Shown here in pieces: positions 8,363 to 16,111 of a DNA stretch of 28,912 nucleotides. Each line of letters starts with the position of its first letter. Within the stretch, counting starts at the first letter, position 1. The notes beneath the pieces were generated by a model that was not told the DNA's origin, searched no databases, and saw nothing but the letters and a program-made list of their open reading frames with translations. The position numbers and the translations under genes are program-made. The DNA comes from JBDSLU01 sp039916225. Its GTDB lineage: Bacteria > Acidobacteriota > Vicinamibacteria > Vicinamibacterales > Vicinamibacteraceae. Location: the NCBI GenBank assembly GCA_039916225.1, contig JBDSLU010000224.1:1-28912 (forward strand), read 5' to 3'.

Positions 8363-10681
8363 TTACTTGGCGGGACGCACCTGGACCTGCATGAAGCTGT
8401 CATGCGCGCTGATCGATCGGATCTCGATCACCGTGTTGGTGTGCGGATTGCGGACACCGGCCGACGGCGTCGCCGCGCGCCAGTACTGCAGCGTGTCGTT
8501 GAACGTCGGCACCGCCGGCAGCCCGCCGTAAACGCCGGGCACGCTGTTGGCGTGCAGTGTGATCACATCGGTCGTGTCGAGACCGAACGGCGAGTCGTAG
8601 GCCTGCCGCCGGGCACTCCACGGCACGTTGACGTCGGGCCGGATGAGCGGCTCGGGATGCGAGTCGATCGGCAGGATCAACCCGGCGCCCGGATGGACGC
8701 TGGCATCGTTGTCACCCTGCGAGCCGTCCCAGTAGCTGATCAGCAGCCCGTCCTGGTACGGATACCGTTCGGCGTAGTTCCGCAGCGCCGGGTTGTTGCC
8801 GAACCCGAAGTTATAGGGCCCGGTCTGCAGGCTCGAGTCGAACGTCTCGCGATACTGCCGGAACTCCGCGATGTAGGTGTTGAAGAAGCCGGCGGTTTCG
8901 ACGCCCGTCGTGACGCGGAACCCGCCCGTGGCCGGCGCGAACGCCCATCCGGCCGGGGCCTCGGCGCCATCGACCGTGGATCCCGTGACGGCGATGTCGT
9001 CGACCTGGAACCCGCCGCCGATGACCGCGCCGTCGGTCCAGTAGCGGAAGCCGAGCAGCACGTTGCCGGTATAGGCCGACAGGTTGGCCGTGAGGGGGAC
9101 CCACCCGCTGGTGCTGCCGGTGATCCCGTTACCGAAGTTCTGGCCGTTCGGGTTCGTGACCGTCGAGCGATTGGTCGGCACGTTCGTCCAGGTCGCGCCG
9201 CCGTTGGTCGAGACGACGAGATAGGCGTAGTCCCAGTCGGCCTCGATGTCGTAGCGGACCTGCGCCGAGAGCTGGGCTCCGGCCGGCAGCGAGAACGCCC
9301 GCGTCATCCGGGTATCGAGGTTGTTGCCGGATCCGCTGAAGTAGAAGTTGGCGCCGGCGTACGGCGTGCCGACGCTCGTGCTCACCTGCTTGTCGGGGAG
9401 GAGCACGAAGAGCGCCTGCGCCTGCTTGGTGTTGGTCTCGGCGGGCCCGAGCTTGTGGCTCGACTTGCGTCCGGCGACCGCGACCTCGTAGTTCAGCCAA
9501 CCCAGCTGGAACTTCTCCCATGCGCCCATGTGGGTGGGCTTCGATCCGATGTCGACGGTGCCGTCGTTGCCGTACGAACCGGACGACATGATCGTCCAGA
9601 AGCCGGTCGAGTTGTCACCGACCGAATCGTAGAGATCGGGCAGGCCGAGGTCGTGGCCGAACTCGTGCGAGAAGACGCCGACGCCGCCGTTCTCGGGCTC
9701 GATCGTGTAGTCGCCGACCCAGTAGCTGCTGTTGCCGACACGGAGGCCGCCGCCCAGGTTGTAGGCCGGACCGGTGGCGCCGATGTTGGTGTAAAACGCG
9801 TACCAGCGGTGGCTCCAGATGGCGTTCGAGCCCTGCGCACCGCCGCCCGTCTCCTCACCGTCGCCGGCGTGCACCGACTGGAAGTGGTCGATGTAGCCAT
9901 CCGGCTCGTTGAAGTTGCCGTCGCCGTCGTAGTCGTAGCGATCCCACACGTCGAACCGCGACAGGTAGTCGTCGATCTGCTGCGCCGTCCGGCCGGCCGC
10001 GAGCTGCCCGGCGTACCACGCGTTCAGCGAGTCGCGGACGAACAGCCAGGTGCGCGCGCAGACGATGCCGCCGCAGTAGTTGGCGCCATAGTTGGCCTCG
10101 TTGAACGGCACCTGCACCCAGTCGGTGACCCCGCCGTTCACCGCGTAGCGGTTCGAGGAAATCTCGATGTAGAAGTTGCGCATCGAGACCGCGCCCGGCG
10201 CCTCCGAGAACAGCAGGTTCTCGTAGTAGGCGCGCGAGAAGTCGGGGCTCCAGATCGTCGTGTTGTCGACGGCCCGATTGGGCTGCGGGATCTGGTTGTG
10301 CGACGGACCGGCGAGGCCGCCATAGAGGGGATTGACCTGGGTGCCGAACTGGCCGAGGACGGTCCAAATGGAGTCCTCACCCTGCCGCTCGAGCTCGACG
10401 TACTGCCCGTTGGCGACACGGTGGGTCTTACCGGACGACTTGCCGGCCAGCCGGGCCTGGAGCGCGCGCTGCTTCAGTGCGCGCTGCGCATCGCCCTTCG
10501 GATGGGCGCGGTCATCGTGATTGCTGGCGGCGTCGCGACCGGGCGCGACGCTCATCGCGGCAGCCTCGAGGGCGTCGGCAGGCGGCGCCTGCTGCGCCGA
10601 GGACAACGACACGCCGGCGACGAGCGTGGCGACAGCGAACGACAAAGCCTGAGCCCAGGGCTTTGCAGAGGACGAATACAT
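8363..10681 (-). CDS. Secreted M6-family metalloprotease (immune inhibitor A-like)
   Basis: This 772-aa exported zinc protease is of the M6/immune inhibitor A type. A signal peptide covers about residues 1-30, with a SAQQ cleavage region. A propeptide-like stretch follows. The catalytic HEFGHDLGLPD motif (339-349) fits HExxHxxGxxD, with H339, H343 and probably D349 as zinc ligands and E340 as catalytic base. A calcium-binding-like DYDGDGNFNEPDG loop lies upstream of the catalytic site. The C-terminal half holds a beta-rich region with VVSTNGGATW and FQVDDIAVTG, as in the immune inhibitor A accessory (MAM-like) domain. The frame is open to 10783, but the ATG at 10681 has GGAGG 8 nt upstream and starts the signal peptide. 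The gene probably has its own promoter in the AT-rich stretch at 10783-10836. Likely role: digestion of external protein. Confidence 0.93.
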   Translation of the reverse strand: MYSSSAKPWAQALSFAVATLVAGVSLSSAQQAPPADALEAAAMSVAPGRDAASNHDDRAHPKGDAQRALKQRALQARLAGKSSGKTHRVANGQYVELERQGEDSIWTVLGQFGTQVNPLYGGLAGPSHNQIPQPNRAVDNTTIWSPDFSRAYYENLLFSEAPGAVSMRNFYIEISSNRYAVNGGVTDWVQVPFNEANYGANYCGGIVCARTWLFVRDSLNAWYAGQLAAGRTAQQIDDYLSRFDVWDRYDYDGDGNFNEPDGYIDHFQSVHAGDGEETGGGAQGSNAIWSHRWYAFYTNIGATGPAYNLGGGLRVGNSSYWVGDYTIEPENGGVGVFSHEFGHDLGLPDLYDSVGDNSTGFWTIMSSGSYGNDGTVDIGSKPTHMGAWEKFQLGWLNYEVAVAGRKSSHKLGPAETNTKQAQALFVLLPDKQVSTSVGTPYAGANFYFSGSGNNLDTRMTRAFSLPAGAQLSAQVRYDIEADWDYAYLVVSTNGGATWTNVPTNRSTVTNPNGQNFGNGITGSTSGWVPLTANLSAYTGNVLLGFRYWTDGAVIGGGFQVDDIAVTGSTVDGAEAPAGWAFAPATGGFRVTTGVETAGFFNTYIAEFRQYRETFDSSLQTGPYNFGFGNNPALRNYAERYPYQDGLLISYWDGSQGDNDASVHPGAGLILPIDSHPEPLIRPDVNVPWSARRQAYDSPFGLDTTDVITLHANSVPGVYGGLPAVPTFNDTLQYWRAATPSAGVRNPHTNTVIEIRSISAHDSFMQVQVRPAK

Positions 10682-10782
10682 GTAGGGAGCCTCCTGGTCC
10701 GCGGCGGCTCGGGCTCGAGGCCGGCAGGGGGCAGGCCTTCGATGGTCGGACCGGTCGCGGACGAGGGGCTGATCCTCATCCA

Positions 10783-10836
10783 ATCACTCCATAAAGTCAA
10801 TTCATCACGAAATAACAGCGATTAATCCCCATAAGG
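10783..10836 (-). promoter_or_regulatory. AT-rich island upstream of the M6 protease
   Basis: This stretch is strikingly AT-rich for the window. On the minus strand it contains TTGACT (10795-10800), which can serve as a -35 element, with a weak GAGGAT 17 nt downstream as a -10 candidate. Other AT-rich hexamers nearby are alternatives. The exact promoter is unresolved, and the leader to the protease ATG would be about 90 nt. Confidence 0.35.
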
Positions 10837-10855
10837 GTGGTGCTGGGCGGTTCCA

Positions 10856-10891
10856 GACCGGCCGCGCGTGCCGGTGGCGCCCGCGCCGGTC
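10856..10891 (-). terminator. Hairpin after the first M24B peptidase gene
   Basis: GACCGGC (10856-10862) pairs with GCCGGTC (10885-10891), and GCG (10864-10866) pairs with CGC (10882-10884), with one bulged C at 10863. The stem starts 17 nt beyond the stop of the minus-strand M24B gene. There is no T-tract. Confidence 0.4.
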
Positions 10892-10908
10892 ATCCGATTG
10901 GCCTCAGT

Positions 10909-12414
10909 TCAGCGGGGAGCCGGGGCGGCCGTGGGCCGTGTCGTCTTGAGGTGGCGCTCGATCTCCTCGACGGTCCGCGGCGTCGTCGCCGACAGTCGCT
11001 GGAGGCCGGTCGAGGTGAGGAGGAACGAGTCCTCGACGCGCACGCCCATCCCCTTGTACTTCTCGACCGCAGAGGCCACTGCACCTTTGAACGTGCGGTT
11101 CTCGGGCGTGTCCTCGAGGTTCTCGAGCGCCTGCGGGCGGACGTAGATCCCCGGCTCGACGACGAACGCCATCCCGGCCGCCAGCGGCTTCTCGTAGTCG
11201 CCGACGTCGTGGACGTCCATGCCGATCCAGTGGCAGATGCCGTGCGTGTACCAGGTGCGGAACTGGTCCCCGGTCACGTCGGTGATCAGGCCGAGCTTCA
11301 AGAGGCCAGGCTTGACGACGGCTTCGGCCGCCTTCTCGACATCCGACGTCTTGGCGCCGATCTTCGCCGCCTGCATGCCGGCCTCCTGCGCCGCCAGCAC
11401 CAGCCGGTAGAGATCCTTCTGCGCTTCGGTGAACGTCCCGCTCACCGGGTAGGTGCGGGTGATATCGACGGTGTAGCCCTGGTAGTTGGCGGCGGCGTCG
11501 ACGAGCAGGAGCTCGCCGGCCTGCATCTGCCGGCTCGATTCGCCGTAGTGGAGGATGGTGGCGTTGGGTCCGCTGCCGACGATCGACGGATAGCCCCAGC
11601 TCATGGCGCCGTTGGCCAGGTAGACCTGCTCGATCGCCGCTTCGACCTGGTACTCGAAGCGGCCCGGGCCGGCGGTGGACATCCCGGCCATGTGCGCCTG
11701 GCTCGAGATGACACCGCTCTTCTCCATCAGCGTCTGTTCGTACGGCGTCTTGATCTGGCGCAGGTCGGCGAGCAGCGGGAACGTGTCGACGACGGTCACG
11801 TTGACGAAGCGATCGCGCGCCCTGGCCGCGAACTCGTAGACCGGCGGGAGGGGCGTCGACGGCGTCGGTCGCGGGCCGAGCGGCAGGGCCAGCGTGGCGC
11901 GATTGGCCGCGACCGCCTCGAAGAACGCGTCGTAGTCGTCGGTGACCTCGCCGCGGCGCAGCCCGAACGGACGGCGGTTGAACATCGAGGTGAGGAAGCT
12001 CTCGAACTCGCCAACGTGATAGACGGTCTTGATGCCGCTCTCGGCGGTGGCCTCTTCCTTGGTGAAGAGATGCCCGTTCCAATGCTCCCGACGCGGGTTG
12101 GGCTCGCGGACGAAGAGGATCGCCTTGTTCGTCGTGTTGCCCGGCATCAGCACGAGCATGGCGCCTTCCTGCGCGATGCCCGTCAGGTAATAGAGCTGAT
12201 TGTCCTGATGGAACTCGTAGTCGACGTCGAGCGAATAGACCTTGGGCTCGGCGCTCCAGAAGACGGCAATCGCGTTCGGGCCGAGGCGCTCCATGAGGCG
12301 CGCGCGCCGCGCCGCCAAATCGTCTTGCAGCGGCCCGGCCGCCGCGACCGACGCCGCCGCGCTCATCACCACGCACATCGCCGCCACGATCCACCGCTTG
12401 CCGCGCGCCATCAT
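10909..12414 (-). CDS. Exported M24B aminopeptidase P-like enzyme (canonical)
   Basis: This 501-aa protein is a di-metal Xaa-Pro aminopeptidase of family M24B, similar in plan to PepP. A signal peptide spans about residues 1-26. The aminopeptidase-P N-terminal domain follows, then the pita-bread catalytic domain. All five metal ligands are visible: D306 and D317 (VDAAANYQGYTVDITRTYP), H395 (HGICHWIG), E420 (VVEPGIYV) and E461 (VRVEDSFL). The accessory histidines H391 and H402 are also present. The start has GGAGGAG about 7 nt upstream, with two ATGs in tandem (12414 and 12411). It is divergent from the sirtuin; a TAGGAT box at 12444-12449 on the minus strand may be its -10 element. As an exported enzyme it probably trims proline-containing peptides released by secreted proteases such as the M6 enzyme downstream. 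Confidence 0.93.
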   Translation of the reverse strand: MMARGKRWIVAAMCVVMSAAASVAAAGPLQDDLAARRARLMERLGPNAIAVFWSAEPKVYSLDVDYEFHQDNQLYYLTGIAQEGAMLVLMPGNTTNKAILFVREPNPRREHWNGHLFTKEEATAESGIKTVYHVGEFESFLTSMFNRRPFGLRRGEVTDDYDAFFEAVAANRATLALPLGPRPTPSTPLPPVYEFAARARDRFVNVTVVDTFPLLADLRQIKTPYEQTLMEKSGVISSQAHMAGMSTAGPGRFEYQVEAAIEQVYLANGAMSWGYPSIVGSGPNATILHYGESSRQMQAGELLLVDAAANYQGYTVDITRTYPVSGTFTEAQKDLYRLVLAAQEAGMQAAKIGAKTSDVEKAAEAVVKPGLLKLGLITDVTGDQFRTWYTHGICHWIGMDVHDVGDYEKPLAAGMAFVVEPGIYVRPQALENLEDTPENRTFKGAVASAVEKYKGMGVRVEDSFLLTSTGLQRLSATTPRTVEEIERHLKTTRPTAAPAPR

Positions 12415-12493
12415 CAGGTGTCTCCTCCGCGAAGGTCGACCGCTATCCTACAGCGCGCGTTGCATTGCCGCGGCGGGCGGCGGTCACCTGCGC

Positions 12494-12499
12494 TACGCT
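12494..12499 (+). promoter_or_regulatory. TACGCT -10-like box before the sirtuin gene
   Basis: TACGCT lies 5 nt before the first ATG and 8 nt before the second ATG of the sirtuin gene, with no Shine-Dalgarno. The hexamer is identical to that of the murQ promoter, where the gap is also 8 nt. No good -35 is seen. Confidence 0.4.
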
Positions 12500-12504
12500 C
12501 GCGG

Positions 12505-13341
12505 ATGATGGCCACGCTCGACTCGAGCCATGACGCACTGGCGCGCTGGATCGCTGGCCATCGCCGCGTCTTCGCGCTGACCGGCGCCGGCTGCAGCACC
12601 GCGTCCGGCATCCCCGACTATCGCGACGACCAGGGTGCCTGGAAGCGCCGGCCGCCGGTCATGATCCAGGCGTTTCGCAACGAGCCGGCGGTCTACCGGC
12701 GCTACTGGGCCCGCGCCTTCGCCGGCTGGTCGCGCTTCACCAACGCGGCGCCGGGCGCAGCGCATCGCGCCTTCGCGACCTGGGAGGCGGCAGGCACGCT
12801 GTCACGGCTGGTGACTCAGAACGTGGACCGCCTGCACCAGCGGGCGGGCAGCCGCGCGGTGATCGATCTGCACGGCCGGCTCGATGTGGTGGTCTGTCTG
12901 GGCTGCGGCGACAGGACGTCGCGCGTGGCACTCCAGGACGTCATCGCCGAGACGAACGTCGGCTGGCAGGCCGTGTCGGCGCCGGCGCCGGATGGCGATG
13001 CCGATATCGACGCGGCGACCATCGAGTCGTTCACGGCGCCGTACTGCGATCGCTGCGCCGGCTTGCTGAAGCCGGACGTGGTGTTCTTCGGGGAGAACGT
13101 CCCGAGCGAACGATACGACGCGGCGCGGCAGGCGCTGGCGGATGCCGACGCGCTGCTCGTGGCGGGTTCGTCGCTGATGGTCTATTCGGGCTTCCGCTTC
13201 GTGCGGCTCGCGCACGAAGCCGCCTTGCCGATCGCGATCATCAATCGCGGCCGCACGCGCGGCGACGACGCCGCCGCACTGAAGGTCGAAGGTGATGTGG
13301 GGATGGTGCTGACCGCGGCGCTCGCCACGGTCGCATCCTGA
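12505..13341 (+). CDS. Sir2-family NAD-dependent protein deacylase
   Basis: This 278-aa sirtuin removes acyl groups from protein lysines using NAD. The NAD-binding GAGCSTASGIPDYR motif is at 27-40, TQNVDRLH at 104-111, the catalytic histidine at 123 (LHG), and a four-cysteine zinc site at C131, C134, C181 and C184. GSSLMVYSGF (221-230) completes the Rossmann core. The motif style is closest to the SIRT4-like class II group. Two ATGs occur in tandem at 12505 and 12508. Neither has a Shine-Dalgarno, and if the TACGCT box drives a leaderless mRNA, the second may be the true start. The frame is open far upstream, but that part lies antisense to the M24B gene. The gene stands alone, with a bidirectional terminator-like hairpin 20 bp after its stop. 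Confidence 0.94.
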   Translation: MMATLDSSHDALARWIAGHRRVFALTGAGCSTASGIPDYRDDQGAWKRRPPVMIQAFRNEPAVYRRYWARAFAGWSRFTNAAPGAAHRAFATWEAAGTLSRLVTQNVDRLHQRAGSRAVIDLHGRLDVVVCLGCGDRTSRVALQDVIAETNVGWQAVSAPAPDGDADIDAATIESFTAPYCDRCAGLLKPDVVFFGENVPSERYDAARQALADADALLVAGSSLMVYSGFRFVRLAHEAALPIAIINRGRTRGDDAAALKVEGDVGMVLTAALATVAS

Positions 13342-13360
13342 GCAGAGAATATGCGAAGCG

Positions 13361-13393
13361 CTGTGGGACCGGGCCTCGGCCCGGCCCCCACAG
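13361..13393. terminator. Bidirectional terminator hairpin
   Basis: A two-part stem, CTGTGGG/CCCACAG (13361-13367 with 13387-13393) and CCGGGC/GCCCGG (13369-13374 with 13379-13384), closes on a CTCG loop. It sits between the convergent sirtuin and Pro/Ala-rich protein genes. This is the best terminator-like structure in the window, although T-tracts are lacking. Confidence 0.65.
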
Positions 13394-13417
13394 TTCGTGC
13401 CCGCGGCACGAGGGGTG

Positions 13418-13861
13418 CTACTTCTTGTCGCCCGCGACTTCGATCTTGGTCGCGGTCTTCTTGCCCATGTCCGACGTGAAGTGGACCGTCACCTTCGAGC
13501 CCGACTTGGTGGCGAGACCGGCAACACCGTCACGACCGCCGGCGACTTCCGTCGCGTCGCTGTAGGCGAACTCGGTCTCGACGCCATCGGCGCCCTTGAT
13601 GCTGAGGGTCTTGGCCACCGCGTCGACCTTCACCAGTTCACCCTTGGCCGAGTCGGCCTTTCCAGCACGGTCGGCACGGTCAGCACGCGCTTCGTTCGGC
13701 ATCGGAGCCGGAGCCGGAGTCGGAGCGGGAGCCTGAGTCGGAGCGGGAGCCTGGGTCGGAGCCGGCGTGGGAGCGGGCGACGGCGACGGAGACTGGGCAC
13801 CAGCAAGCGCCGGAGCGATGAAGAGGGCGGCGGCAAATGCGGGGAACATCATCTTTTTCAT
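13418..13861 (-). CDS. Small secreted Pro/Ala/Thr-repeat protein
   Basis: This 147-aa protein has a signal peptide (about residues 1-22, ending AGA-Q), then a low-complexity linker of PAPT and QAPAPT repeats (about 24-55), then a small charged segment and a compact C-terminal domain (about 73-147). The C-terminal domain starts GELVKVDAVAKTLSIKG, and its alternating pattern suggests a small beta-barrel. I do not recognise a named family, though short exported proteins with this layout are common in soil bacteria. A GGGAGG ribosome-binding site lies 10 nt before the ATG. The imperfect palindrome TCCGA-4 nt-TCGGA at 13889-13902 lies upstream and could be an operator. The linker is encoded by a DNA tandem repeat, so its length may vary between strains. 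Confidence 0.75.
   Translation of the reverse strand: MKKMMFPAFAAALFIAPALAGAQSPSPSPAPTPAPTQAPAPTQAPAPTPAPAPMPNEARADRADRAGKADSAKGELVKVDAVAKTLSIKGADGVETEFAYSDATEVAGGRDGVAGLATKSGSKVTVHFTSDMGKKTATKIEVAGDKK
13717..13770. repeat. 18-bp tandem repeat encoding a PAPTQA linker
   Basis: The 18-bp unit GAGTCGGAGCGGGAGCCT occurs exactly at 13717-13734 and 13735-13752. A degenerate third copy spans 13753-13770, and related GGAGC-rich sequence lies on both sides. On the minus strand it encodes the repeating Pro-Ala-Pro-Thr-Gln linker of the small secreted protein. Confidence 0.8.
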
Positions 13862-14203
13862 GGTTGTAAAACCTCCCGGGTTTCTAATTCCGACGATTCG
13901 GACGCCGGGACTAGCAGCAAGTCTCGGGCCGCAATGGCCAGTCGAGTCGGAATAAGCGGTTTCACAGGGACATTTCTTTGCTCTTCCGGCCGAGTTGCCG
14001 TGGATCTTTCGCCTTGGACCAGGTACTCTTTACCCACACGACCATTGGCCGAGTTCCGAAGGCTTACACATCGAGCAAGGTCTTCCGCAGGGAGTCGGGT
14101 CCCGCCTGGGTATCCGACTGATCAGTTGAGACGTGTGCCGTCGAGCTGGAGTTATGTCGAAGGTGGTCGATTAGTGGTGAAGACCGCCTGATCTGAAGAC
14201 GAC
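13862..14203. other. 342-bp intergenic region between divergent genes
   Basis: This is the longest gap in the window and is noticeably less GC-rich than its surroundings. It must hold the promoters of the minus-strand repeat protein and the plus-strand HExxH protein. I see a small palindrome at 13889-13902 and a TTGAGA-like hexamer near 14126, but no convincing paired -35/-10 elements. No tRNA cloverleaf or conserved coding frame is evident. A small RNA cannot be excluded. Confidence 0.45.
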
Positions 14204-14809
14204 ATGCCCCACGCGCGAGCTCAGCGTCTCGATACCCGTGCATCTGCTGGTCCGGCCAGCACTGCCACCCGGCATCCCCTGCTTCTCCGTATCGCCACGT
14301 TGGGGCTGGCTCTCGCCGTCTTGCCGGCCGGGCCCGTCTCGGCCAGCGAACCGGCGCCGTTGTCGGCCCCGGTCCCGGCAGCCGCAGCCACCTCGCGCCG
14401 TGTCCAGGAGCTCGTCGATACGATCCGGACCGACTTGGCGGTGAGCCACGTCGTCAGCGTCGAGCTGGTGGCGGCCAACCCCCTAAAGGCGTCGGTCGAG
14501 CCCGTCAACGGGGCCGACCGGACCTTTCGCCTCTCCATCGAGCAGGGGTTCCTGGATCAGCTGACCGAGGACGAGCTGCGGGCCGTCATCGCCCACGAGC
14601 TGGGTCACGTCTGGATCTACACGCACCACCCCTACCTGCAGACCGAGCAGCTGGCCAACCACATCGCGATGCAGGTGGTGTCGCGCGAGTCGCTCGACAA
14701 GGTCTACGGCAAGGTGTGGGCGGATGCCAGCGCGGCCGGCTCGCTGCCGCGATTCCAGGAAGAGCGGTCGGCGGCGGCGGAGCTCGGCGCACCGCGTCCC
14801 GAGAACTAG
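14204..14809 (+). CDS. Small exported HExxH putative metalloprotease
   Basis: This 201-aa protein contains the zinc-protease motif HELGH (131-135) within IAHELGHVWIYTHH, followed by TEQLANHIAM, where E148 could be the third zinc ligand. The layout recalls the M48 family. A hydrophobic segment at about residues 26-48, ending VSASE, looks like a signal peptide with a long N-terminal region, so a downstream start is possible, although no better candidate is clear. The usual membrane helices of HtpX-type M48 enzymes are absent, and the protein is much shorter than typical BepA or Oma1 homologues. The ATG at 14204 lacks a strong ribosome-binding site. It is convergent with the BNR protein. Proteolytic activity is inferred from the motif only. 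Confidence 0.7.
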   Translation: MPHARAQRLDTRASAGPASTATRHPLLLRIATLGLALAVLPAGPVSASEPAPLSAPVPAAAATSRRVQELVDTIRTDLAVSHVVSVELVAANPLKASVEPVNGADRTFRLSIEQGFLDQLTEDELRAVIAHELGHVWIYTHHPYLQTEQLANHIAMQVVSRESLDKVYGKVWADASAAGSLPRFQEERSAAAELGAPRPEN

Positions 14810-14845
14810 CCCGGCCGGCCAGCGGCCGTCCTCTCGTCGACGCGC

Positions 14846-15961
14846 TCAGAACGCCGTCGGGTCGAGCACGACGTGCTTGATCTTCTCGCGATTGAACGTG
14901 TAGGTGACGTGCACCTTCCCGTCGCGCGTCTGGATGACGGCCGGGTAGGCGTAGCCGTGCCGGTTGGGCGCGTCGTCCAAGGTGAGCACGGTCTTCCACG
15001 CCACCCCGTCGCGCGAGATCGAGACGACCAGCGGCCAGCGGGCGCGCTCGCCGCTCGGCGCCCCGGCGATACCCACGAGCGTGTCGGGGCGATAGTTGGC
15101 GGGGACGCCGCCGACGCGGTCCCGGTAGTTGTAGACCAGCGCGTGCCGCCCGTCCTGCAGCGTCACCGCGTCGCTCCCCGAGTTGACGGCGAACAGCCCG
15201 GACGCCTTCAAGGCGCTCCACGTCCGGCCGCCATCGGTCGACCAGCTGGTCGGCACCTGCATTTCCTTGCTGCGGCAGAGCAGCTGCAGACGTCCGTCCG
15301 CGTGTCGCAGGATGCCTGGCTGGATGGCGTTGAACCCGCCGTCGCCAACCGGCACGCGTTCCCAGGTGCGGCCGAGGTCACGTGAGAGCTCGACGTGCAC
15401 CCGCCAAGCGTCACCGGCGACCGCTTCGGTGCTCGAACCGGCGACCAGGGTCCCGTCGGCCAGCTGCACCGGCTTGTTCTTGATCGGCCCGAGGATCTCC
15501 TCGGGCAGCCGGCGCGGCGCGCTCCACGTCTTGCCGTCGTCGGTCGAGGTGATCAGCATGCCCCACCACTCGCGCGGGTTCGGCCCTACCTTGTAGAACA
15601 GCTGGAGCGGACCGCCGCGCGGCTGGAAAAGCACCGGGTTCCAGGTCGGGTAGCGCCTCGACGCGTCCTGCACGCCGTCGGCCACCTTCACCCCGGGCGA
15701 CCACGTGCCGTGCTCGTGGCGCGCCACCCAGATGCTGACGTCGTCGTGCCCCTCCTCGGTGCCGCCGAACCAGGCGGCGACCAGCTGCCCCGACGTCGTC
15801 TCGACCAGCGTCGAGGCGTGGACCTGCGGATACGGGCCGCGGTCGTAGATGAACTCCGTCTGCAGGACCGGCCCTTTGCCGTTCTGCCTGGCTGCGGCCA
15901 TCGGCACATGGAGGACGGCGACGAACGTCAGGACCGCGGCGGCCACCTGGATCACACGCAT
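14846..15961 (-). CDS. Secreted BNR-repeat, sialidase-like protein
   Basis: This 371-aa exported protein has a signal peptide (about 1-25) and a six-bladed-propeller layout of the sialidase superfamily. Three Asp-boxes are visible: STDDGKTW (139-146), SRDLGRTW (193-200) and STDGGRTW (241-248), along with FGGTEEG (65-71), common in the BNR_2 group. The FRIP-type motif that supplies the first catalytic arginine of true GH33 sialidases is not seen; the corresponding area reads PYPQVHASTLVE. The substrate may therefore be something other than sialic acid, such as another acidic glycan. The frame is open upstream to 17377, antisense to two plus-strand genes. The ATG at 15961 begins the signal peptide and has GGGAGC upstream. 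It is divergent from the outer-membrane barrel gene. Confidence 0.85.
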   Translation of the reverse strand: MRVIQVAAAVLTFVAVLHVPMAAARQNGKGPVLQTEFIYDRGPYPQVHASTLVETTSGQLVAAWFGGTEEGHDDVSIWVARHEHGTWSPGVKVADGVQDASRRYPTWNPVLFQPRGGPLQLFYKVGPNPREWWGMLITSTDDGKTWSAPRRLPEEILGPIKNKPVQLADGTLVAGSSTEAVAGDAWRVHVELSRDLGRTWERVPVGDGGFNAIQPGILRHADGRLQLLCRSKEMQVPTSWSTDGGRTWSALKASGLFAVNSGSDAVTLQDGRHALVYNYRDRVGGVPANYRPDTLVGIAGAPSGERARWPLVVSISRDGVAWKTVLTLDDAPNRHGYAYPAVIQTRDGKVHVTYTFNREKIKHVVLDPTAF

Positions 15962-16111
15962 GAAGGGCTCCCTTGTCGGCTCATCATCTCCCGCACCGGC
16001 CGAGCCGCCAAGTCGAGACATCCAGCCGACGCACCCAATCGTAGGCAGGTGACTGGCTTCGCGTCGCGCGATCCGACGCGGGCTCCCTGACATGGCACTG
16101 ATGGAGAACCG

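Noticed and set aside
8402..10825. An 807-codon open frame on the plus strand
   Set aside because: It is the antisense of the M6 protease gene, which carries a signal peptide and the HExxH motif. The frame has no domain of its own.
10837..12504. Long N-terminal extension of the sirtuin frame
   Set aside because: The extension is antisense to the canonical M24B gene. The sirtuin domain starts near the tandem ATGs at 12505-12510, giving a normal family length.
16061..16079. Inverted repeat GCGTCG-7 nt-CGACGC between the BNR and barrel genes
   Set aside because: The 6-bp stem is what GC-rich DNA often gives by chance. It could be an operator, but nothing else supports it.
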